Part shown: in pieces, positions 27,408-34,739 of the stretch
Numbering within the stretch: position 1 is the stretch's first letter
Layout of the letters: every line of letters begins with the position of its first letter
Assembly: GCA_001604105.1 (NCBI GenBank)
Contig: LVAQ01000006.1
Span: 1-64,000 of the forward strand
Origin: Clostridiales bacterium Firm_11
Lineage (GTDB): Bacteria > Bacillota > Clostridia > Christensenellales > Aristaeellaceae
Direction of reading: 5' to 3'
DNA length: 64,000 nt
Notes under the pieces: model-generated
The model's input: only the letters and a program-made list of their open reading frames with translations
Told to the model about the DNA's origin: nothing
Database searches by the model: none
Position numbers and translations under genes: made by a program

Positions 27408-28401
27408 GCATATCACAAAACGCTTTGGGCGTAACACCGTACTGGATGATATCAACCTGGACGTGGAAAAAGGCAAGCTGGTTACACTGCTGGGGCCTTC
27501 TGGATGTGGCAAGAGTACGCTGCTGCGATGCCTTGCGGGGCTTGAGAACCCAGATGGTGGGCGTATCATACTTGACGGAGAGGATATTACCAACCGCCAA
27601 CCCTCCGAGCGAAAAGTATCAATGGTGTTTCAACAGTACAGCCTGTTCCCAAATATGAACGTGTTTGACAACATAGCCTTTGGTTTGAAGATTCAAAAAA
27701 TACCCCAAAAGCAGTTGCGCACTATGGTCGAAGAGATGATGGCCATGGTAGAGTTGCAGGGAAAGGAACACGCGCTGCCGCGCCATTTGAGCGGCGGCCA
27801 GCAGCAACGCGTAGCTTTGGCGCGCAGTCTGGTGACGCGCCCTAAGGTGCTGTTGCTTGACGAACCGCTCTCCGCCATTGACGCGAAGCTTCGTAAGAGC
27901 CTTCAGCACCGTATTCAGCAAATCCAACGTGAGCTCAACATTACCTGTGTATTTGTAACGCATGATCAGGACGAAGCGATTCTGATGAGTGACATCATCC
28001 ATCTGATGAACCAAGGCACCGTTGAGCAAAGCGGTGCGCCGATCGAGCTGTATACAAGTCCAAAAACAAGCTTTGCGGCCAGCTTCATTGGTAATTACAA
28101 TGTTTTGGATGGTGCTGCGTTCGCAAAGCTTGTCGGTGAGCCTGCGAAACCCAACGATGTTGCGATACGTCCTGAAACCATCAACTTAACGCTTGAGGCA
28201 CCACAGATGCAGCCGGATGCCTATGTGCTTTCCGGTGAAATCATGGAGTTCTCACCACACGGGAACGTGATCCGCTACACCGTACGTGTCGGCGAACAAG
28301 ATATCCATGCGGATGCGCTGTTTCGCAGCTTCAAGCTGTTTCAAACGGGACAGAAGGTCTATGCCATCGTTGAAAAACGCAACTGCCTGCCCGTGATGTG
28401 A
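27388..28401 (+). CDS. ABC transporter ATP-binding protein, PotA-type
   Basis: A 337-residue ATPase with Walker A GPSGCGKST, Q-loop FQQYSLFPNM, signature LSGGQQQRVALARSL, Walker B VLLLDEPLSAID, and H-loop VFVTHDQDEA. A C-terminal TOBE-like segment follows (NDVAIRPETINL). It energises the two permeases above. AGGAGG precedes the ATG. It is the last gene of the operon, with a terminator about 60 nt after the stop. Confidence 0.92.
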   Translation: MAFIQFEHITKRFGRNTVLDDINLDVEKGKLVTLLGPSGCGKSTLLRCLAGLENPDGGRIILDGEDITNRQPSERKVSMVFQQYSLFPNMNVFDNIAFGLKIQKIPQKQLRTMVEEMMAMVELQGKEHALPRHLSGGQQQRVALARSLVTRPKVLLLDEPLSAIDAKLRKSLQHRIQQIQRELNITCVFVTHDQDEAILMSDIIHLMNQGTVEQSGAPIELYTSPKTSFAASFIGNYNVLDGAAFAKLVGEPAKPNDVAIRPETINLTLEAPQMQPDAYVLSGEIMEFSPHGNVIRYTVRVGEQDIHADALFRSFKLFQTGQKVYAIVEKRNCLPVM

Positions 28402-28459
28402 GCGAAGTTTGAAATCACAGGGAGCAGCCATGCGCAAGCAAAGGATTTCTCCCAAGCTA

Positions 28460-28487
28460 AAAGCGATTGCCGTAGCAATCGCTTTTT
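28460..28487. terminator. Intrinsic terminator between convergent operons
   Basis: AAAGCGATTGC pairs with GCAATCGCTTT over a CGTA loop, ending in a T-run on the plus strand and in T-rich sequence on the minus strand, so it can serve both flanking genes. Confidence 0.88.
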
Positions 28488-28502
28488 GTATTGGATTGTG
28501 TT

Positions 28503-30167
28503 TTAGGCTTCTATCAGGTATACACGCGCTTCATAGGCTTGCAATGCATCCGTTGGGCTTGACTCGTTTGCATAGTTGCCGATCAATCGTTTATACTTGC
28601 CTTGGCCAAGGTATGCTGCCACATGATCTGCCGATTGTTCCTGCGCCGTAAAGTTACACATTACCAGCAGTTTAGCGTTCTCATCTTCGCGCGCGTATGT
28701 ATAAACGTTGGGGTTCTCCGCATCAAGAATCTTGTACGCACCGTCTGTGATGATATCATATGCTTTGCGCAAGTGTATAACCTGCTTGTAATAACTGAAA
28801 ATGGAATCCGGATCCCCCACCTGCTTTTGCGCGTTGATTCTCGTATGGTTTTCATTGATCTTGATCCAGGGATCGCCCTGCGTGAATCCAGCGCCTTTGC
28901 CATCGTTCCACTGCATGGGTGTACGCGCGTTATCGCGGCCGCGCGCGTTGATGTTCGCCATCATTTCATCATGGGTAAAAACTTGCTGTTCTTCTACGTA
29001 CAAACGATACGCATTGAAAATCTCCACATCACGTGCTTCAGACAGTCCGTCAAGACGCACGTTCGTCATTCCCAGCTCGTCTCCCTGATACACATAGGGC
29101 GTTCCCTGCAACATGTGCAGGAAGGTGCAAAGCATTTTCGCGCTCTTTTCCCAATACAGCGGTGTCGAGTCATCCCCCCAGCGGCTTACACAACGGGGTT
29201 GATCGTGATTGCCTAAGTAAAGGCTGTTCCAAGCTCGGTTAAACAAACCTTCCTGCCAGCGGGTGATCGTTCTTTTCACATCCAGAAGATCGTAGCGCTG
29301 TGTGGTCCACTTGCCAAGCGGTCCGCTGTCGACGTCCATCAGCTCAAACTGGAACACCATGTTAAGCTCGTTCGCGTCAAAACCCGCGTACTGCACAGCA
29401 ATGTCCGGCGTTACCCCCGGAGTTTCGCCAACGGTGATGCAATCGTAGTTCGAGAACGTCTTTTCATGCATCTCCTTCAGGTACGCGTGTACCTTCGGGC
29501 CGTTCGTGCAATCCATCCCCTGCCCGCCATCGCTTGCAACCGCTTTAGCAGGTTTGGAAATACAACTGATTACATCCATGCGGAATCCGTCGATTCCCTT
29601 CTGCAGCCACCAGTTCATCATGGTGTAAATCTCTTCCCGCATTTGCTTGTTTTCCCAGTTGAGATCAGGCTGCCCGATTGTAAACAGGTGCATATAGTAT
29701 TGATCTGTCTTTGCATCATGCTCCCATGCAGGTTCGCAGAAATACCCCATCATCTGGTTTGGCATCTGCCCTTCATGGCCATCCCGCCAGATGTAATAAT
29801 CCCGTTTCGGATTGTTGCGATCCATGCGGGATTCCTGAAACCAGGCGTGCTTGTCAGATGTATGGTTAACTACCAAATCCATGACGATTTTCAGCCCACG
29901 ACGATGCGCCTCCAGCAGCAACTCGTCAAAATCCGCCATGGTGCCGAACTCCTGCTCGATCGCATAATAGTCGCTGATATCATACCCCGCATCGGTGCCG
30001 CCGGATTGATAGATGGGGCTAAGCCAAATCACATCCACGCCCAGTTCGGCAAGATAATCCAGTTTCTGCGTGATGCCTTTCAAATCGCCGATGCCATCGC
30101 CATTTGCATCCATAAAGCTGCGTGGGTATACCTGATATACGACTGATTTCTTCCACCAATCCGCCAC
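28503..30167 (-). CDS. GH13 alpha-glucosidase, oligo-1,6-glucosidase type
   Basis: A 554-residue cytoplasmic GH13 enzyme. Catalytic residues are Asp198 (GFRMDVIS), Glu248 (VGETPG) and Asp322 (LGNHDQPR). QPDLNWEN and the N-terminal WWKKSVVYQVYPRSF are typical of subfamily 31. Val199 directly after the nucleophile is the residue linked in this subfamily to alpha-1,6 specificity, so isomaltose or panose is the likely substrate. It is the last gene of a sugar-uptake operon with two permeases and a binding protein. Confidence 0.93.
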   Translation of the reverse strand: MADWWKKSVVYQVYPRSFMDANGDGIGDLKGITQKLDYLAELGVDVIWLSPIYQSGGTDAGYDISDYYAIEQEFGTMADFDELLLEAHRRGLKIVMDLVVNHTSDKHAWFQESRMDRNNPKRDYYIWRDGHEGQMPNQMMGYFCEPAWEHDAKTDQYYMHLFTIGQPDLNWENKQMREEIYTMMNWWLQKGIDGFRMDVISCISKPAKAVASDGGQGMDCTNGPKVHAYLKEMHEKTFSNYDCITVGETPGVTPDIAVQYAGFDANELNMVFQFELMDVDSGPLGKWTTQRYDLLDVKRTITRWQEGLFNRAWNSLYLGNHDQPRCVSRWGDDSTPLYWEKSAKMLCTFLHMLQGTPYVYQGDELGMTNVRLDGLSEARDVEIFNAYRLYVEEQQVFTHDEMMANINARGRDNARTPMQWNDGKGAGFTQGDPWIKINENHTRINAQKQVGDPDSIFSYYKQVIHLRKAYDIITDGAYKILDAENPNVYTYAREDENAKLLVMCNFTAQEQSADHVAAYLGQGKYKRLIGNYANESSPTDALQAYEARVYLIEA

Positions 30168-30194
30168 ACCAATTCCTCCGGTCGTCTTTGCAGT

Positions 30195-31100
30195 CTATTT
30201 GATAGATCCTTCTACCATGCCCTTGATAATATAACGTTGCGCGAAAATAAACAATACGATAATTGGGAGCATGGCAAGTAATGCAGATGTGAGGATTAAA
30301 TCCCATTGCTTCAGGTATGAACCAGCAAAGGACGTTACCGCCAGTGGAATGGTTTGCACTCTTCCGTTGGAGCCAAGGATGAGCAACGGCAGCAGGAAAT
30401 CGTTCCATATCCAAATACCGTTAAGGATCAACACCGTGATGAATGTGGGCTGTAAAAGCGGCAGCACAACATTGAAAAAGGTTCGTGTTTGGCTGCACCC
30501 ATCAATGGTGGCGGCTTCCTCCAGTTCCAGCGGGATGTTCTTGATAAATCCATGCAGAATAAACACAGACATGGAACACCCAAACCCCAGATACGCAAAT
30601 ACGATGCCGTGATAAGTTCCCAATAATGGAATGCGAATCGTATCCCCCACGATTTTGAACCACCTGACCAAGGGAAACATAACCACTTGAAACGGAATCA
30701 CCATCGCCGCTACAAAGGCCATGAAAATCACGGTTGCCCATTTCTTTTTGTTGCGCACCAGCGCCCACGCGCACATGGCGGAAAACAGCGAAATCACCGC
30801 CAATGATAAAACCGTGATAATCGCAGAGTCAATAAAAGCGCCGATGTAATCGGTTGAAGGATTGTCAAAAATCGTTTTGATATTGGTGAAAATCAGCGCC
30901 CAGTTCTCTGGCAGCGCGATGGGGCTATAAATGATCTCTCGCGCAGTCTTTGCGGAGTTCAGAAGCACAATCAAAAACGGGGTCATGAATAGCAGAAATA
31001 GCAGGAAGCCGAAAGTTTCCAGAACGATTGCGCCCGTCTTGCCATTGCGTTTTCCCGCAATCGCTGGCGCTTGCAGAGTTTTACCCTGTCGCATATTCAC
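30195..31100 (-). CDS. Sugar ABC transporter permease, MalG-like
   Basis: A 301-residue permease with six predicted helices and the EAA motif LEEAATIDGCSQTRTFFNVVLPLL. The start is GTG at 31100, overlapping the stop of the upstream permease gene, with GGAGGTG 5 nt upstream; an in-frame ATG lies two codons later. It forms a channel with the 31097-31987 protein. The operon's GH13 enzyme and the neighbouring GH65 phosphorylase suggest an alpha-glucoside substrate. Confidence 0.92.
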   Translation of the reverse strand: MNMRQGKTLQAPAIAGKRNGKTGAIVLETFGFLLFLLFMTPFLIVLLNSAKTAREIIYSPIALPENWALIFTNIKTIFDNPSTDYIGAFIDSAIITVLSLAVISLFSAMCAWALVRNKKKWATVIFMAFVAAMVIPFQVVMFPLVRWFKIVGDTIRIPLLGTYHGIVFAYLGFGCSMSVFILHGFIKNIPLELEEAATIDGCSQTRTFFNVVLPLLQPTFITVLILNGIWIWNDFLLPLLILGSNGRVQTIPLAVTSFAGSYLKQWDLILTSALLAMLPIIVLFIFAQRYIIKGMVEGSIK

Positions 31101-31987
31101 GCTTCCACCTCCCTGCGTTTATTGATGTATACCTGCACAAGCGAGAATACGACCAGCAGAATAAAGAACACAACCGCTTTTGCCTGCGCCTCCGCCATCC
31201 GGTTCAATCCGTTGGCGGTAGAATAGATATCCATGGCCAGCAACTGACTCGAGCGAATTGCTTTGCCCATAAACCGCATTGCCGGGCCTCCGTTTGTCAG
31301 GGAAAAATTCAAATCAAACTGTTTGAATGATGTCGTCAGCGTCAGGAAGATGGTAATCGTAAAAGCGTTTGCCATCATCGGTATCAATATTTTGCTGATT
31401 CGCTTGAAATAATTCGCGCCGTCCACGCTTGCCGCATCCATAATGCTGTCGGATATAGATTGGATGGAGGCGACATAGATCATCATGATATACCCCGCAT
31501 ACTGCCAGGTATTCACAAAGGACATGGCCCAAATTACAGTATTGGGCTTTGATATTAAGGAGCTGGATAAAAACCCGATGCCGAGAGATTGCCCTACATT
31601 GAGCAGCACATTGTTAAACAGAAACTGCCAGATATACCCTAATACGATGCCGCCAATTAGATTGGGAACAAAAAAACCCGCGCGGTAAAGGTTACGCAAA
31701 CGAGCTTTGCTGGTTGCCAGCAGCGATAGCAAGAAACCTACCACATTAACCAACACGATGTTGATTGCCGTATACAATAACGTGACCATAAAGGAATAGA
31801 GGAATTGGGGTTGGCTGAACATGCCGGTGAAATTGGCCAGCCCAACCCAAGAGATGGCCGGATTGACACCATCCCAGTTCGTCATGGAATAATAGATACC
31901 AATAAAAAAAGGGAAGATAATAACCATGACAAACGCCAGCGCGCAAGGAAAGATGAACAGTGCATCTACCCAGCCTCGTCTTTTCAA
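31097..31987 (-). CDS. Sugar ABC transporter permease, MalF-like
   Basis: A 296-residue permease with an EAA motif MDAASVDGANYFKRISKILIPMM. The only plausible start is TTG at 31987, with GGAGG 10 nt upstream; an ATG 9 nt earlier is in another frame. It is coupled to the MalG-like gene by overlapping stop and start codons. No ATPase gene is present in the operon, as is common where a shared MsmK-type ATPase serves several importers. Confidence 0.9.
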   Translation of the reverse strand: MKRRGWVDALFIFPCALAFVMVIIFPFFIGIYYSMTNWDGVNPAISWVGLANFTGMFSQPQFLYSFMVTLLYTAINIVLVNVVGFLLSLLATSKARLRNLYRAGFFVPNLIGGIVLGYIWQFLFNNVLLNVGQSLGIGFLSSSLISKPNTVIWAMSFVNTWQYAGYIMMIYVASIQSISDSIMDAASVDGANYFKRISKILIPMMANAFTITIFLTLTTSFKQFDLNFSLTNGGPAMRFMGKAIRSSQLLAMDIYSTANGLNRMAEAQAKAVVFFILLVVFSLVQVYINKRREVEA

Positions 31988-32032
31988 GATACATCAGCCT
32001 CCGTCTTGTACATGGATTCATGGAATGGATAG

Positions 32033-32060
32033 AAGGGGAGAACCGAAAGGTTCTCCCCTT
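32033..32060 (-). other. Stable stem-loop between binding-protein and permease genes
   Basis: A perfect 12-bp stem (AAGGGGAGAACC and its complement) with a 4-nt loop. No T-run follows on the minus strand, so it looks like an mRNA stabiliser or partial attenuator that favours expression of the binding protein rather than a full terminator. Confidence 0.7.
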
Positions 32061-32073
32061 CTGGAGCCTTGGC

Positions 32074-33327
32074 TTATTCGACGATGCTGGCAAATGCAGC
32101 GGTCACATCCGCAACAAATGCATCCAGATCATTGTCCACGCCATACAGCTCGAAGATCGGACCCAGCGTATACTGGTTGAATCCATCGGGGTTCTGGCCA
32201 AAGTACCAGTTGTAGTTTCCGCCGCGCGCGCTGGCTTCCACCAACGCCTTGGAGAACTGACCGGAGGGCAGCTGCGTTACAGATTTAAACGCGGGCACCA
32301 TGCCGGCTTCATTAACCATGTAGTTTGCGCCTGCTTCCGTGGTCGCCATGTAATCCAGGAAGGCGAACGCGGCAGCCTGCTGTTCGGGCGTTGCCTGGCT
32401 GTTAACCACAAACCAGGACGGCGCGGCCATGAACAACCCCTGCGTGGGCTCCTCAAGGTAGCAATGGGAAATGTAGCCCATCGGGAACTCAGCGCCCAAC
32501 TGCGCCATGTTGGGATCAATCCAGTTGCCCTGCGTGATGAAGGCGGCTTTGCCGGCTGCAAAAGCTGCAACCTGTGCGTCATAGTTGCCATTGATCAGGA
32601 TTTCCGGATCGGAGTACTGATAAAGGAGACCAAGATAGGTGGCAAACGCTGTCAGGCGTTCGGTATCCACTACGCCAGCCAGGCAGTTATCATGGACGGA
32701 CGAATCGTTATAGTCCAGATAGCCCGCATAGTAAGCGTTGAACACGTGCTGGGAGGTAACCCACCACAAACCGCCGGAGGAAGATGTTCCGCAGGAAACC
32801 ACGGAATCCAGCCCCAGATCCGCTTTCATGCCGTCCAGTTTTTCAAAGGCGGCTTTAACAGCGGAGAAGGTGGTCAGCGTTGCGGGGTCAATTTCTGCCG
32901 CCGCCAGAATATCGGCATTGTAGCCCAGGCCGAAACCTTCCATGGCGATCGGGAAGCCAACCGGCTTGCCTTCCGGAGAATAATACGCCAGATCGGTATC
33001 GGCTACCCAGGCACAGGTGCTCATATCGGCAATATAATCTTTCCACAGATCATAACCGCCAGCGCCTTCGATCATGTAGATCACGGGCATTTGATCGGCA
33101 GCCAGCTTGGCTTTGATTGCTCCGCCGTAATCCGCACCGCCGCCCAGTGTTTCAGCGGTAACGGTTACCCCTTCAGTCTCCTCGGAATACAGCTTGACAA
33201 ACTCCTGAAGCATGGGATCAATTTCGACTTTCAGTTGGAATACATCGATCGCAACCTCGGCCGACGCTACGCTCATGATGCCGACCATCATCAGTGCGGC
33301 AATCAGAATCGATAGCAACTTCTTCAT
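32074..33327 (-). CDS. Sugar ABC transporter substrate-binding protein (MalE-like, SBP_bac_1)
   Basis: A 417-residue exported binding protein. The signal peptide MKKLLSILIAALMMV ends in SVASA, with no cysteine and hence no lipid anchor. The mature part shows AFAAGKAAFITQGNWI and TAETLGGGADYGGAIKAKLAADQMPVIY, typical of family 1 sugar binding proteins. GGAGG upstream supports the ATG at 33327; the frame is open 84 nt further. It is the first gene of the alpha-glucoside operon behind the operator at 33393-33415. Confidence 0.9.
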   Translation of the reverse strand: MKKLLSILIAALMMVGIMSVASAEVAIDVFQLKVEIDPMLQEFVKLYSEETEGVTVTAETLGGGADYGGAIKAKLAADQMPVIYMIEGAGGYDLWKDYIADMSTCAWVADTDLAYYSPEGKPVGFPIAMEGFGLGYNADILAAAEIDPATLTTFSAVKAAFEKLDGMKADLGLDSVVSCGTSSSGGLWWVTSQHVFNAYYAGYLDYNDSSVHDNCLAGVVDTERLTAFATYLGLLYQYSDPEILINGNYDAQVAAFAAGKAAFITQGNWIDPNMAQLGAEFPMGYISHCYLEEPTQGLFMAAPSWFVVNSQATPEQQAAAFAFLDYMATTEAGANYMVNEAGMVPAFKSVTQLPSGQFSKALVEASARGGNYNWYFGQNPDGFNQYTLGPIFELYGVDNDLDAFVADVTAAFASIVE

Positions 33328-33378
33328 GAATGAATCCTCCTTTTTTTGATACAGTTTTGGTACCCGATTGATATGTTT

Positions 33379-33415
33379 ATTATAGACAAACCAAAAATGA
33401 TAATATATCATTTTT
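33379..33415. promoter_or_regulatory. Promoter and perfect palindrome controlling the alpha-glucoside operon
   Basis: On the minus strand TATAAT lies at 33379-33384 with no consensus -35. Overlapping the expected -35 is a perfect inverted repeat with 10-bp arms AAAAATGATA and TATCATTTTT around ATA (33393-33415). It lies between the divergent binding-protein and AraC-type genes, so it is a good operator candidate. Confidence 0.65.
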
Positions 33416-33485
33416 CTTAGTTTTATGTTATATTGTCTATATATTGTGTATTTTGCTATAGAAATGCATGTAAGAGGTGTGTAAA

Positions 33486-34739
33486 ATGGAGCATGAACGG
33501 TGGCTTCAGGTAAGCAATACCCTATACCATACCCTGCGATTGCCCCTTAGGCTATTCCATCAAAACAACGTACTGCTGTCATTGCCCAATGAGCGTAATC
33601 CGGTTTGGGATCTGCTTACCTGCGGTGGCTCTCCCGATTCCTGGCCGGTCAGGCAAAACCGCTCCTCTGTGCAGTATGTACCTGGTAGAACCGGCGAACG
33701 CTACATTTGCCAGTTTGCGGAGGCAGATTACACGCTATGTGTTGGACCGTTCAGTATGGAAGCGCTTCACGATAAGGAGCTTAACCGTTTGCTTCGCATT
33801 TACTTTGCGTCTGTAAAGGAAAGGGAAGCCATTCGAACGGCTATCCTATCGCTGCAGCGGCTATCCGAAGATCGTTGCTTCTATACGGGGCAACTTGTGC
33901 AGATGCTTTGCGGCACGCTTGAGTCTCAGGAGCAAAGTACGGAGCAACCCCTCTCCTTGGAACCGGAGCAGACAACGGATGAACTCTACCGCCACCCACC
34001 CTACTTTCTGGAACGTGAAGTTTCGCAGTGTATTGCGGATCAGGATGAGAAAAACGCCCTTTCCATCCTCAGTGAGATCAACCGTTTGCGCAGGGCAAAC
34101 CTATCCGATGAGCCATTGCGTTCCCTGAAGAACTCACTCATTTGCAGTTGCTCCCTGTTCACCCGTGCGGCAATCGCAGGCGGCGCAATGCCTGATGCAG
34201 CGTTTTCCCACAGCGATAGTTGCATCCGTTCCATTGAAGCGATGCACAATATGGAGACGCTGGCCGAATATGAGTACACGATGGTTCGGCAGTTTATTCA
34301 TCTGGTTCGTCATCGTAAGGAAGGCGGTATATCTGCCGTCATCCGCGCCGCGATCATCTACGCCAATGAACACCTGCTGGAGCCCCTATCCGTACAAACC
34401 ATTGCGGAGAGCATCTATGTCAATCCTTCCTATCTATCCTCCTGTTTTAAGCAAGAGGTTGGCGAATCACTATCCCATTATCTTCGCAGGAAACGGATAC
34501 GTTGGGCAGAAAAGCTGCTGTTGGAAGGCAGTGCTTCCACAGCCGATATCGCGGACATTTGCCAGTTTTGTTCCCAAAGCCACTTTATCCAAGTGTTCAA
34601 GAAGATGAAAGGTCTCACGCCTCAACAGTTTCGAAGGATGGAAGGCACTCCATACAGGCACAACGATTCGCATCAGCGGATGCATCACACGGCGGAGGAT
34701 GACAATGAAGATTACGCGCATCGGGCTAAACCGCAATGA
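33486..34739 (+). CDS. AraC/YesN-type regulator of the alpha-glucoside locus
   Basis: A 417-residue regulator. The N-terminal 280 residues are not a family I can name (possible sensor region, VQYVPGRTGERYICQFAEADYTLCVGPF). The C-terminal AraC HTH pair is clear (LSVQTIAESIYVNPSYLSSCFKQEVGESLSHYLRRKRI; STADIADICQFCSQSHFIQVFKKMKGLTPQQFRR). GAGGTG 6 nt upstream supports the ATG at 33486. It is divergent from the sugar-uptake operon and overlaps the GH65 gene by 35 nt, tying it to both. Confidence 0.88.
   Translation: MEHERWLQVSNTLYHTLRLPLRLFHQNNVLLSLPNERNPVWDLLTCGGSPDSWPVRQNRSSVQYVPGRTGERYICQFAEADYTLCVGPFSMEALHDKELNRLLRIYFASVKEREAIRTAILSLQRLSEDRCFYTGQLVQMLCGTLESQEQSTEQPLSLEPEQTTDELYRHPPYFLEREVSQCIADQDEKNALSILSEINRLRRANLSDEPLRSLKNSLICSCSLFTRAAIAGGAMPDAAFSHSDSCIRSIEAMHNMETLAEYEYTMVRQFIHLVRHRKEGGISAVIRAAIIYANEHLLEPLSVQTIAESIYVNPSYLSSCFKQEVGESLSHYLRRKRIRWAEKLLLEGSASTADIADICQFCSQSHFIQVFKKMKGLTPQQFRRMEGTPYRHNDSHQRMHHTAEDDNEDYAHRAKPQ

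Noticed and set aside
31960..33315. 451-codon open frame antisense to the MalE-like binding protein
   Set aside because: The minus-strand gene has a signal peptide, ribosome site and family motifs; the long antisense frame is a by-product of its codon usage.
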